Below, piece by piece: positions 21,973 to 33,700 of a DNA stretch of 64,000 nt (position 1 is its first letter; each line of letters opens with the position of its first letter). Made by a program: the position numbers and the translations under genes. Under the pieces are notes generated by a model. That model was not told the origin of the DNA and made no database searches. It saw only the letters and a program-made list of their open reading frames with translations. Source of the DNA: Bilabrum cf. latius (taxonomy: Eukaryota; Bigyra: Bicosoecida; Bigyra; Bicosoecida); NCBI GenBank assembly GCA_965178125.1, contig OZ237746.1:186001-250000 (forward strand), given 5' to 3'.

Positions 21973-24900
21973 ATGGGGACCTGTTGCTCTTTGGAAGGCG
22001 GGCTATGCAACGAGGACTTTGATTTTGATGACCCGGACGGGAGCATCAAGAGAGAAGAAGAGGACAAAAAGAGGCAGGCAGCCCTGCAACAGCAAGAAGC
22101 CGCTCGATAGATGCTGAGCACTGCGCCTGCAAAAGAGGTGCAAAAACTAGATGTATCTCCGTTACTTTTTAAACTGACGATTGAAGACAAGGGAACGAGC
22201 CAGCCCCCACCAGGTAAGACATGTACACGTGCGCTCGCAGCGAACGGTTGAGAGTCGGTCGTGCTGCTTCTCGAGTCCACTCGCGTTTACATCTCACATG
22301 CGATGCCGCAGACAGGTAGCTGCAGCTATGCGTCGAGGCGATGTCTGGACTCAAGGCGCAAGTACGTGAAAAGCTCAGGCAAGCACGAGCACAGGCAAGC
22401 AGAGCTGGACGCGGCAAGCCGAAGCAGCAGCAGCAGCAGCAGCAGCAGCAGGCCGTGCTTGTGGGAGCAGACGCAAAGGACCTGCACGAGCTCTTAGTTC
22501 GGGTGGAAGGAGGCCTCAGTCTGGCGGTGGACCCCGTCACGCTCGCCGCTGTGCAAGCGAGGCAGTCCCGCACGGACATCCAGGACAAGCTCCAGGCCAT
22601 GGGATAGTCTGAGAGCGTGGACAGAGAGACAGCCGCCTTCATTCAGGCGCAGTTCTCTAGCGTCCAGCAGGACATTCAGTCGCAGGCTTCAGGATCGCGC
22701 GCCTCGGTGTCCGGCAGCATGGAGGCGGGCAAGAACGGGGGACCAGTGCGGGAGCACCCGCTGTCCATCGCCATCGCCGATGCTCGAGCGGCCAGAGAAC
22801 CTTCACGAACCCAGACGGCCGCTCTTAGGTCGCTGCCCGGAGCTGTGGCTGGTCTCGAACCTGCGCGAATCGCCGATGCCGAGGACGACGACGACATCAT
22901 TGGTGGCGGGGCGGCGGCGATCGTGCAGCTCACCTACGCGAGCAACAGCAGCGAAGACGAGCAAGAAGAGGACGATGAGGACGAAGAAGATGGTATTGAC
23001 GTCGATGTTGCCGGTAATGAAGGGGCTGGCACACAGGGGGGACCAAGCACTGAAGCAGCAGCAAGCCGAAGCTCGCTCAAAAAACCGAGCCGAGCACACA
23101 TGTCAAAAAGCTCAAGCATGAGCTCGGGAAGGAGAACGAAAAGGAAGGAATCGAAGAAGACGAGGGCAAAGCGCAGGATGCGCAGGCAGAGCCAGGCGGT
23201 CGAGGACATGGATCGCCTGGTGAGGGCGGCTTCCTTCATCAACATCGCCATGGCGAGGGATCCTGCCGCCCCCCCGGTCGGCGGAGTTGGCGGGGCGCGG
23301 GGCCACGGAGCCGGGACCGCAATCGGGGGCATAGGAGGCAGCATGTGGACGCCTATCGGAGGACCGAGGAACGTTCCTCTCGGGAGTCCCTCTGTGAGAA
23401 CCGCGGCCCGTTCTGCCTCAACCGGTGCGATGCGAGGAGCTGTCGGAATCGGTGCGTCACAGTATCCTGACGGGGTGGTAGGTGGGGAGGGGGAGGGGGA
23501 TGGAGGCGAGGGGTCGGCCGGGTCACCATCTTCCAGGAGACCCTCGCTCTCTCAAATTCCAATGATCAACAGCGCGAGAGCGCCTGGATCCAGATCGGAC
23601 AGTCCGCCGATGACTCACAAGCTCAGGCCACGCAGCTCCGTGGGTGCTGTGGAGGGTCCGAGTGGCGTGGGGGTGCCTGGAGCAGCCCAGCCGCCCTCGA
23701 GCCTGGCGGTCCGACACCTTTTGGCAGTGGCTAGGAGGAGCCAGCTGGCAATGGTGAACGAGGAGGAGGAAGGAGGCAATGCCTCGGGGAGGGAGGAGGA
23801 GGAAGAAGAAGAAGAAGAATCGAAGTAGGAGCGGGGAGGCAGACCGGTAGCGAGAAAGTCGAGCAGTCTCGGAGCAAACCGACACGCGGGCAGTGGCGGC
23901 AGCACAAGGGCCGGTACCGGTACCAGTGCAACCCCATTGCAGCACCCCAGCTCACAAGCAGACCATGACGAGGGCGCGGAAGACGACGAACATGGTGACA
24001 CTCCGCAGATGCAGCTGGGCGGGAGCGCCATCGCGGATGCACCAGCTCCGGCCCCGGTTCCCGACTCGGCGCGCAAGGCCTCCTCCAGCCAGGACGACGG
24101 CTCCATCCAGAAGAGGACGAGCCTCGACGTCGCGTGGTCGGGCAGGACCAGGTCGAAGAGCGCGGACAAAGACGACGTCTCGCTGGATGCCGGCCTCAAG
24201 CCGGTGCAGCTCACCCGGAGGGGGTCAAAGACCAGCATGACGCTCGGAGGGTACGGAGGCCTGCTGCAGGACCTGCCATCTAGAGTGAGCAGCAAGGGCA
24301 GAAAACGGGCAGGGAAGATCCTGCAGCTGATCGGGTCCTACGATTTCGATCCCATCGGCTTGGACAGGTGGACAAAGGGACACGCAGTCGCGATCGTGGT
24401 TCCCATCGTGCTGCGCGCCGCCGGCTACTTGCGGGCAGGCTCCTCCCAGCCCGACCCGATGCTTTGCGTGCGCGTCGAAGGCATCGGCGGCTCGGGCTCC
24501 AACTCGGGCGAGGGAACAGCCCGGACCAAGCAAAACCTCCTCGCTCCCTCGGATGCACGGGAAGCGCTGGCGCGGTTCCCCCAGATGGACGGCTCCAAGA
24601 TGTCGAGCTTTCTGCAGTCTGTGCTCAAGGGCTACAGGCGCGCCAGCAACCCGTTCCACAATGACGTGCACGCCGTGGACGTGATGCACACGGTGTTTGT
24701 CATGCTGCAGTCCCCGCTGCTCTTCGAGGTGTTCTCCGCCGAGCAGGGACTCGCCATGGTCCTGGGGGCGCTCCTGCACGACCTGGGGCACCCCGGCCTG
24801 ACCAACAACTTCCTCGTCGCGACCGCGCACCCACTGGCCCTGAGGTACAACGACCAGTCGGTGCTGGAGAACATGCACATCGCAGAGGCATTCAGGCTCA

Positions 24901-26639
24901 TGGCCGTCCCGGAGAACAACGTACTGGGCACGGTGGGCCGCGGGGAGTACCAGTCCACCCGCCGCTCGATGATCGAGTGCGTGCTGGCCACCGACATGGC
25001 AGGGCACTTTGGGATGATGGAGGCCTTCGAGACGGAGGTTGTGGCTGCGGCCGAGTCTGCCCTTCGGAACGCAATTCGAGTGGGCAGTTCTCGCACCGGT
25101 AGGGCGGTGGCTTCCATCCACCCCGGCCTGAAGCGGAGGGGCACGGAGCTTGCCTTGCTCGCCAAGACCCAGCTAGGCGGCACGGGACCGATGAATAGCA
25201 GCTCGCGCACGTTGCCCGGCACGAGTGGGGGGCAAGCGGCGATGTCCATGCCACGAGGTGGATCGTTCGTGAACCTGCAGCACACGCGCAAATCTGTGCA
25301 GGAGGCAGGGGCACAGCACACGATCAACGGGAGCCTTGCACCACCAGGTCAGAGGGCGCGCCCCCGAATGTCCATGGCCTCTGCCAGCGTGCGCTCCTTC
25401 GCAACATCCGTGACGGTCGGCATGGGGCCTAGGTCCTTGAGCAGCTTTGCTTCGGGGCAGAGCTCTGCCACGGCGCAGCTCGCCATCGCGGGAAGAAGGC
25501 AGTGGTACGGTGCGGACGAGAAGGCGGTGGCGGCCGCGCTGCAGTCTCACGCGAGGCACCTGTGCAAGGCGCTCGTCCACGCAGCCGACATCAGCAACCC
25601 GACCAAGCCCAGGGATGTCGCGCTGGCGTGGGCCCGTCGGTGCATGGACGAGTTCTACGAGCAAGGCGACATCGAGCGGGAGAGAGGCATGGCCATCTCC
25701 CCCAACTTTGACCGCACGTCCACCCACGAGGCCAGGTGCCAGCTCGGGTTCATTTCCTTCATCATCGAGCCCACCTTCAAGAGCATCCGCAAAGTGCTAC
25801 CCCACGTGTCTGAGGACCTCCAGTTCAGCTTGGAGGGGAACAAGATCATGTATGAGTCCAGGGCGGCCGCGGGGCACTCCACGCTCCCCCGCTTCGGACA
25901 GGCCACTCGCCGCAAGAACTCGACCGACTCCAGTGTGGGCAGCCAGCCCAGCTTCCAGTCGCAGCTCCAGGGGTACGACGGCCTTGATGGCCGAGAGAAG
26001 GCACGCAGCCGAAGATCTGCATCCCCGGGGGGGGCAGGAGGGGCGAGGAGCCAAGCGCTCAGGGGAGGGTACGCCAGCATGGACGATGCTGTCGCGTTCA
26101 CGGTGAAGCAGAGGCGCAGGAGCAGCAGCGGCAGCAGCTCTCCCGATGCTGACGGGGGTGGCATACCCCAGCATAACGGACCCGCATCTCCAGCCGCGGC
26201 ACCGACCCAGCTAGAGGACCTTGGCCGGAAGGGAATCGGCAGGACGAGGGCCGACAGCCCCAAGCTGCGACCGCTATCTGCCAAGGCCTCGCTTGCTGGC
26301 AGCGGCACCGGCAGCGGCAGCGGTAGCGCCAGTGGAAGCCCGAGGCGAGCTTAGGACAAACCCGTGCTGGAACTCGGCGGGATGCCAAACTTGTCGCTGC
26401 CTGGTGCTGTCGATGTTGCACCGCAGTGCGATGCGCCCGCAGAGGGCCCCGCCGCTGGCATGGGCAGAAAGGACTCCAAGTTGTCAAAGGACTCAAAGGA
26501 CACGGATGCGGGGTTTACCCTTGACGGCGAATCGGTGCACTCGTTTAACGACGGGGACGTCATGGCCTAGGGGAACAGGATTAGCACCCCCGTGCGCACT
26601 GGGGCCGCTGGAATCAGCTCGAGGCTGTCGCCGACGTGA
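21973..26639 (+). CDS. class I 3',5'-cyclic nucleotide phosphodiesterase, two exons
   Basis: Hydrolyses cAMP and/or cGMP. Exons 21973-22213 and 22312-26639, intron 98 nt (GTAAGA donor), 1522 aa. The start MGTCCSLEGG carries Gly2 and Cys4/Cys5, which fits N-myristoylation plus palmitoylation and so membrane anchoring (inference). The catalytic domain spans about 24590-25860: FHNDVHAVDVMHT, ALLHDLGHPGLTNNF (the metal-binding HDxxHxxxxN signature), ALVHAADISNPTKP, and CQLGFISFIIEPTFKSI. A roughly 150-aa disordered insert sits inside the domain between ATDMAGHFGMMEAFETEVVA and the second metal half. Flanks are long, Ser/Gly-rich and acidic, with a Gln run at about 22423-22450. TAG codons: 22108, 22317, 22605, 23826, 26352, 26568. 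Stop TGA at 26637-26639. No GAF or PAS domain was recognised. Confidence 0.92.
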
Positions 26640-26708
26640 CGCCTTTCTGTCAGCATGAATCGGACATTGGCACAGAGTTATTGCCTTCTTAACGCTAGCA
26701 TCGTTGTA

Positions 26709-27942
26709 TTACAACAGTCTCAGATCCGCCCTTATTTTGCCGATGCCCTGATAGTCGGCCTCCACGCGCACCTTCAGATCGGTCGGTGTGGGACCAACGT
26801 CAGCGTCTGTCGCCGAGGCGCTGACAGGCACAAGCCCCAGCGTGGTCCCGCTCATCACACCGTGGCCGGACATGAGCCCATCCAGGATACCCCCGTGCAG
26901 CTAGTCGTCCCTTGCTCCGCCGTCGTCATCAGGAAGAGATGGTATGTCTCTCAGGAATGCCCCCACTCGATCCAGTTCGTCCACCAACCACTGGACCGAC
27001 CGGATCGGGTGCCCCATAACCTGCGTGTGGTCCCCCTCTGCCTCCGCCCCGCCTACCTTCATGCGGACGGGGAGAGGCCCGCCTGTTTCTGCCTTGCAGT
27101 CCGCCTGCATCTGGTCGAACAGGCGGGCCTCCACCGCTCCCTGGAATGCGGGCATTGGCACCGTGTGGCCCATGCCGCCCTGCGACACTCAAAGGCGAGG
27201 CAGACATTTTCCCGACCGAATTTAGAGAGAGATGATAGGATCGCATGTGTATGGGCACCATGAATGAGGTATACTGCAAAGGCGCACTCACGTGATCTGC
27301 TATCGCCATGAACGCGGACACCTGCGTTGACGGCAGCCACCGGTATCCCACTATCTCCAGTGCCGGTGTCAGGGAGCGGCTCTCTGCGGATGCGTTTGTA
27401 ATTCGTGGGCCACCAACGCCGCTGCTTTCTACCCGCACAAGAAACTCGGCCTCCACGCCACGTGCCGAGTAGTCTGGGCTGATTGCAGTTGGTGCTTCCA
27501 TGATATCCTGGGCAAAAATCGGGCCAAAAAATGGCCGATCGAGTCCGAGCAATTTTCTAGCTCCCTCACTAGCGGCACCAACTTTCCAGCCGACCAATTC
27601 CTGACCGAAGCGAGTGGTCCCAGCTTGGATCGCCTGAGCTTGTACGACGTAGGCTTCGTCGATTGAGCTGGGGAGGTTCTATTCATTTACTATGCGCTCA
27701 GTTGGGGTAGTCGATGTAGCTAGAAGAGAAGGTACAACATGGTACCGCTTTGCCTTGGCCTCTGCAAGCTGATTGCCTAGCTTTCGCAACTCTGCAACTC
27801 GCGAAGGATCTATTAGCACTGTTGAGCTGCTGTGAACTCCAGCCCTACGTCCACGCCACGCATGCGCTGCACCATTGCGAAAAACACCAAAGCATAACTT
27901 GACCGATTTCATCATGGTAGCTCTGTGTGTGTGGGGGGCCAT
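26709..27942 (-). CDS. 2-keto-4-pentenoate hydratase family enzyme, probably mitochondrial
   Basis: Fumarylacetoacetase-fold enzyme of the MhpD type, which hydrates or decarboxylates 2-oxo acids in aromatic degradation. Exon 1 27292-27942, exon 2 26709-27179, intron 112 nt (GTGAGT). Family motifs: GTTRFGQELVGWKVGAASEG, ARKLLGLDRPFFGPIF, YSARGVEAEFLVRVES, ALEIVGYRW, and after splicing VMGHPIRSVQWLVDEL and GLMSGHGVMSGTTLGLVPVS. TAG at 27679-27681 falls just before SSIDEAYVVQAQAIQ, and TAG at 26901-26903 precedes the C-terminal strand that closes the fold; the standard code would lose both ends. Stop TAA at 26709-26711. The N-terminus (MMKSVKLCFGVFRNGAAHAW, then RGRRAGVHSSS) looks like a mitochondrial presequence; starts at 27915 or 27912 are as likely as 27942. 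The exact substrate cannot be read from sequence. Confidence 0.88.
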
Positions 27943-28098
27943 TAGTCTGGCAAGTCGTCTGGTTGCAACCGGCTACCGGCCAGGGGCCGCCGGGTGCGGT
28001 ACCGGCTACAGCGGCGAGTATGTAAGGCCCCAAGTATACGAAACAACGTGGCGCCACTACTAGTAGTGAAAAGCGCGCAGCCGATCCAACACCTATTC

Positions 28099-29949
28099 TC
28101 AGTCACTGTCTGCATCCCCGACCAACCCATCCGCCCGATCGAGGTCCTCCTCCTCCTCCTCCTCTTGCTCCGCCTCCCCTTCCCCCACCTCGATGGGCCC
28201 ATCTGCACTGGCATGCAGGCTCCCTCTCCCTTCCAGCTCGCCGCTCTGACCGGCTGCATGACCGGAGCCGCCCGCTGCTTTGCTGCTGCCGCTGGCACCA
28301 TAACTCGCATCAGCATCAGCGTCAGCGTCAGCGTCAGCATCAGCATCAGCGTCAGCGTCAGCGTCAGCGTCAGCATCAGCGTCAGCGTCAGCGTCAGCGT
28401 CAGCGTCAGCATCACTCGAGTCACCAACCAGGTCCAGCACGTCCTCTTCGTCCTCCTCTTCCTCACCACCTTCGTCGTTGCTACTGAGATCCACATCCTT
28501 CTGCTCCTCTTGATCTGCCCGTGCATCGCGCCGCCGCCTCTTTGACCCCACCTTATCATTGCTGCTTGATTTCTGCCGCATGTGCGTGCCTCTGGCTCTG
28601 CCCTTGCCTCTCGCTGCACCCTTGCCCTATCCCTTACCCTTTCTATCGCTCCTGCCCCTGCCTAGGCCCGAGCTGGAGGCACCACTTCTCCTTCTGCCAT
28701 CTGCCTCAAGGCTTGCCAGTACCAGCTCACTCAGAGCGCCACCTGACCCCCCACTCGCACCTGCAGCCCCCATCGACTGCCTAGACAGCTAAGCAGTTAC
28801 CTGCCCGGGGCTGCCCGCGCCCGCCACAGGCAGTCCCGCAGGCCCAGTTGGCTGCAGCCCTAGCCGGCGGCGCCTGACAGGATCAGGGGGTTGACCCGGC
28901 CTCAGTGGCCTGGTGATCGCAGCCATGAGCCTGTCCACCTTTGTTCCCCCGAGGCCGGGGAGCGCCCTGAGTGCCGAGGCGGGGCACCGGAGGAGGTCAG
29001 CGAACGTGCTCGCCTTCCCCCTTTTCTGGGGTGCTGATGATGATGATACCTTTGTAGATTGAGGAGAATGGGAGGGGGCTGGGGATGGCTCCGGTGACAT
29101 GCTCTTGGGCACGCCTCCTGCGATCGTGACCACGTCCGTGGAGTTGACACCCCGCACCGAGGTCATCGCGCTGGCGATGGCCTGCCCCGCAGTCTGGTCG
29201 CGGGGCGGCTGGATGTGCTTGGCCGACTTTTTTTCGTAAGCCTTGTACGTCTCTAGATATCTGGCCGCTTCAGCTGGTGACCATGCGACGATGGCAGTGA
29301 ATCCCTCTTGGCATGCTTCCCTGCATACTTCGGAGAGCGGCCTCGTGGGATCGTCGATGTCGGACAGGACGAGGAGCACACGCAGGGTGTACTGCGACCT
29401 GATGTCCCGCATCCTCACTCGAACATACTTGGGGTACCGCAGGTGGTACCTCAACGATAGATACAGTGCACCCACTCCACGACCCAGTTCGTAGTCTGCT
29501 CTGCATCGCTCTTCGAATCTCCAAGGGACATTTCGGATCAAACCGAGCAGCGGGTTTCCGCGCTGCCTCGGACTAACTAAGATTCGCGTCGGGTCTGCAG
29601 CAGCAGGACCTTTGGCTTGTCTTAACACGTGCGACTCTGGTAGATCCGACAGGCTGCTTGCGTTTGCCTGCGATTGCTGCCCTGGTGGTTGTTGCGTGGA
29701 CTGACCTCTGCCTGATCGACTGCCGACTGTGGCGGCTGCAACAGTGGCCGTACCCGAGTTCCTGGTTGCTGATTGATGCAATATATTACGTGATGACCTT
29801 GATGTATGACTTGACGCGCCACGAGAGCCTACACCCGTGGAATCAGACGCTGAAGCCGCATTTGCAATTCGAGCAGGTGCGCCTCCAGATTCAGCGGCCG
29901 CTTCAGCGGCGGCTTCAGCCACCTCTAGGTCCGGCACCTCAAAATTCAT
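28099..29949 (-). CDS. ERCC1: ERCC1/Rad10 structure-specific endonuclease subunit with long acidic tail
   Basis: Non-catalytic partner of XPF in nucleotide-excision and crosslink repair. The central domain is unmistakable: GNPLLGLIRNVPWRFEERCR, then YELGRGVGALYLSLRYHLRY, TLRVLLVLSDIDDPTRPLSE, and FTAIVAWSPAEAARYLETYK. The helix-hairpin-helix repeat follows (FADLLRCPASALRALPGLGG, then TKVDRLMAAI). TAGs at 28789 and 28627 lead into a tail of about 230 aa not found in typical ERCC1. It is basic and RG-rich at first, then acidic, with a long Asp-Ala alternation encoded by a hexamer repeat, ending DADSD then TGA. I chose ATG 29949 (MNFEVPDLEVAE) because the longer frame to 30156 would overlap COA5, leaving a 130-bp divergent promoter. 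Confidence 0.93.
28308..28412 (-). repeat. hexamer repeat encoding (Asp-Ala)n in the ERCC1 tail
   Basis: Tandem GTCAGC/ATCAGC units on the plus strand; on the coding strand these are GAC/GAT GCT pairs giving an alternating Asp-Ala run. Length is likely to vary between strains. Confidence 0.9.
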
Positions 29950-30079
29950 TGTTTTATGGCATTGCTTACGGCAATAAGTTGCAATCTCTAGGCTAAAATG
30001 CAAGCAAACTGACGACAAGAAGGCTCCAAACTCGGAATCCGGCACGACAAGAGTATCCGAGTTTGCACAAAGTTGGAGC

Positions 30080-30407
30080 ATGTCTGAAGCTAAAGTTGCT
30101 TGTGTTGACGAAACGAAGGCGCTTGCGAAATGCTTGAACAGTACGGAATGTATCAAGGCCGGCTACTCATCGAGAGAGTGCTTGACAGAAGGGAGAGCAA
30201 GTGAATGCGACGTAAGCTAGTCTATGTGGTGCGCCAAAACGGCTTGCATACAGTGTAGATGCTACAACGATCGAAAATGTTTAGCTTGTTACCCTCACAC
30301 TTGTGCAGATGCAAAAAACGGCGTATTTTGAGTGCCGACGTGGGCAGTTGGACATGCGGTCTCGAATCCGTGGCATACGCTATTCATCGCCTGGGAAAGA
30401 TTCCTGA
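30080..30407 (+). CDS. COA5: COA5/PET191 cytochrome c oxidase assembly factor, two exons
   Basis: Small CHCH-type protein of the mitochondrial intermembrane space required for complex IV assembly. Exon 1 30080-30211 and exon 2 30309-30407, intron 97 nt (GTAAGC donor), 76 aa, TGA stop. Three Cys-x9-Cys spacings are visible: C8-C18, C24-C34 and C43-C53. The splice joins SECD to MQKTAYFECRRGQLDMRSRI, matching the family signature YFECKRGQLDMRxRIRG. There is no in-frame TAG. It was found by reading the gap between ERCC1 and the giant gene by eye; each exon is too short for ordinary ORF calling. Confidence 0.93.
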
Positions 30408-30749
30408 CAATAGAGAGGATTGAAATCGAATATATCTGAACAGTTTACTTGTTGTTTTGCAAATCGATCCAAAGCAAGCCAGTCAAATCCCTCCGAATTT
30501 CTCGAAGCATTCACCGACTGCACCCTAAGAAATTGTTAGTGTAATACTAAATGAAATCACTGGGGATGACGTTTTGAATCGTGCATACTCTCTGAGGAAG
30601 TATTGCGACCGGACGTTAGGCCAATCCATCGATCGATAAAAGCGCGGCAGCTCGTGGCGGAACCGGCCTACCTATCCTTCGATATCGAACAGTACTACCA
30701 CAGTTGGGACCTCCACAACCAGACATGTGTCCTTGAATAGTCATATTTA
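30408..30749. other. 342-bp AT-richer intergenic region
   Basis: Between the COA5 stop and the first possible start of the giant gene, read in the same direction. No gene, RNA or clear motif was seen. Confidence 0.4.
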
Positions 30750-33700
30750 ATGCCTGAACGAGGTAGAAGGAAGTTGACCGCGCATAAGCGGCAAGTAGGC
30801 CAAGTAAGATTGATAATTATGGCGCTTGAGCGACAGTCCCCGGCGATTAGCTCAATGCAGTCCCCCGGGTTCAGTGATACACACTCCACATTATTGCTAA
30901 ACGGCATTGTCTGTACGCTCCGTTATTTCACTCGCGTTTCTATTACTCTCTTCTGTGGATCGCAGCCAGGCAAGCCGGCGCACACGAGTTAGTTTGCATC
31001 TAGTAGCGTCCAGGCTGCATTTCGCGCCGATCGCGAGCATAGTGGTGGCTGCAGCACCACGTCTCATGGTGGTAGCTCTCGAGCTGGGCGGGGCGAAACG
31101 CCGCTTGTGGCTGAACCGGGTAGAGCAGAAACTTCCGGAGCAATCGCTGGAAAGCAAACTGCAGGTCATCCCATGCGCAGTAGCACCGATGCATCGCAGA
31201 GAGACGGCTCTGCGCCGCTTGCTAAATCCGGTGAAAGGCATTCAAGCAGGGGCAGGGGCAGGGGCCGAGGTCGTGGGAACCGTCGCGGCGAATCGAACGG
31301 CGGTTCCGGGCAGCCCACGGGTGGCCGTGGCGGCACCAAGATGGTGGAATCCAGGCAAGTAAGCGTTGGAAGCAGCCGTGGCCGCGGCAGAGGCGGAGTA
31401 AGCCGCGGAGCAGGGTCGAGCAGTGGTCAGACGGGCGGGTACGCCCGCAGGATGGCCGCACTCGCCGCAGAGCAGCAGCAGCAGCAGCAGGAATCCGCGG
31501 CGGAATCGGCGCGATTCCGGGTAGTAGACCGGAGCAAAAAAGAGGCATCCAGTGAGGAGTGCGGCCAGCAGGAGGCACCCGCGGATAGCTCCTCCAAGCC
31601 CGCCGGACCGTTCGGACGAGGGCCCCGGGGCTCTTCCACGCCGTTTGGCGCCGCGCGCGCCGGTTCCGCACCGGGTGGTTTTGCTGGCGCTCCACTCGGA
31701 GGTGCCCTTGGTGCTGCCATCGCCAGGCAGAAGGCAGCGCAGCAGGGAGGAGCAGTAGGGGAGGCAGTCAGAGGGTCGGGGGTAGTCCGCGCCAGCAGCA
31801 GGAGTTAGCAGCAGCAGCAGCAGCAGCAGCAGCAGGGCGGCAGCGCCGTGGGGAATGCGAGCTCTAGTGTACCTCAGCCGACTGGTGCCGGGTGGAGCCG
31901 CGGGATTGACAGCTCTTCGAATCCTGCGATTGACAGTACCGTGGATGTTGCTGATGCTGCGAGGCCGCCCGCCAGGCAAACCACTGGGGGTCGTGTCCCC
32001 ACCCCGGGGGGCAGCACCACGGGTGGCATCAAGGCCATGCTGTGCATCCACTGGCTCCAGTCGGGTACTTGTCCGTTCGGCGACTCGTGCAGCATGGCGC
32101 ACGGGGCCTCTGAGCTGGGGAGGAGTGGGGGCGGTACTTCAGCGGATCGGGGTACAGGCACAGCCACCAGCACCAGCCCAGCCCAAGGCACGGGTCGTGA
32201 CGTTGCCCCATAGGATGGTTCCTCAAAGCGCGTGCCCTAGCAAAAGCAAAGTGGTGAAGCGGGGGCTGAAGACCTGCACCAGGAGAAGCAGCATGGCGAC
32301 CTAGCGGCCGGCTCCGAGCACGGCTCTGCAACTGGCTCTGGCTCTGGCTCTGGCTCTGGTTCTGGCTCTGGCTCTGCAACGACCGGAGGCAGAGACAGTG
32401 ACAAAGAGAAAAAGGCCTCCAGTGAGTCCTCGTCACATGCTCGCCACACCACAGCACGGCCGCAAGACCAACCAGAGGCCTAGTCCCAGGGCACGGGGCT
32501 GGGCCAGGGCCAGGGGCAAGGTAAAGAAGGCGAGGCGTAGGGAAGTGGCCAGCATTCTCGCTCTATGCTGCCCGGTCATGGTCTTCAACGCATGGACAGC
32601 GCACGGTCGATCATGTCTGCTGCTTCAGGTCACACGGACTACACGGCTGGCTCGGACGGCACTGACAGCACGTTCAAGAAGAAGAAGAAGAGGATGAGGG
32701 GCAGCAGAGGCGGTCGCAAGCGCAACAAAAAGCGGACCAGCGAGGCGTCGTACGGATCGGCGGACGGGTCCCAAACGGGGAGCCTGATGGACAGTGCTGG
32801 GTAGAGCAGGCGCATCTCGGGGGCAAGCCTGGGCAGGGCAGCTGGTGGTGCGACTGCTGCAAGTGGCAGGTATCAGCCCCCGGGGCAGTTCCCCAGCTCA
32901 ACCAAGTCCTCTACATCCCGAGGAGGGCGTGGAGGCATCGCCATAGGCTTCTCTCCCTCCGTGCACGCGCCCCCTCCCAGCCCATCCTCCAAGTCACTGC
33001 ACCGGGCTGGGTCTGGGTCTGGGTCTGGACCTAGAGCTGCTGAGTCTTCAAGCAACTGGAGGCAGGCGAGGCCTCAGCCCACCACACCGGGAGGATCCAT
33101 CCTCAAGACTACTGGCAGGGAAGATGCAGTGCACGGAGGTGCTCGCGTGGCCAGGGATCGGGAGGGCAGCAGCAGCAGCAGCAGGTTCGACTCAAGGACC
33201 CAGCCGAAGGAGGAGCCACGCGGCACAGATGGTCAGAAGCCATCACTGGGGCCAAAGTAGAATGAACTGTACTCGGCCAGAGCCAGAGCCAGCGAGCAGC
33301 ACGGCGACAGCAGCGGGGCGCTGCCCCTCCCTGCATCGGTGTCAGGGGATGGAGAAGACCTCGAGCAGGGCTCCTTCGTCAGTCTGACAGGGGGTCCAAT
33401 GGCCGGGATGCACGCATCTGTGCAAGGGGAGGGCTCAAGGGAGGTCGACGAGCATCCTCATGACCAGCAGCAGAGGACGGGGGCTCGAGCCAATGGAGAT
33501 GTAGAAGACGACAGGCGGTACAGGTCAGGATCTGAGGACAGTAAAGACAGGAAGAGGGTCTCTCAGGGTAGGGCCGCTGTCAGAGGTGCTCGCTGGGGTG
33601 CGGGTAGCAACGAACGCATGGAGCACCATCAGTCACCGCAAGCCTAGGCAAAGCAAGGGTACGCAGGGCAAGCAGTCCCTGGCCCGAGGCGGCGCTCACT

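Noticed and set aside
29950-30156. N-terminal extension of ERCC1 to 30156
   Set aside because: It would overlap the COA5 first exon on the other strand; ATG 29949 leaves a normal divergent spacer.
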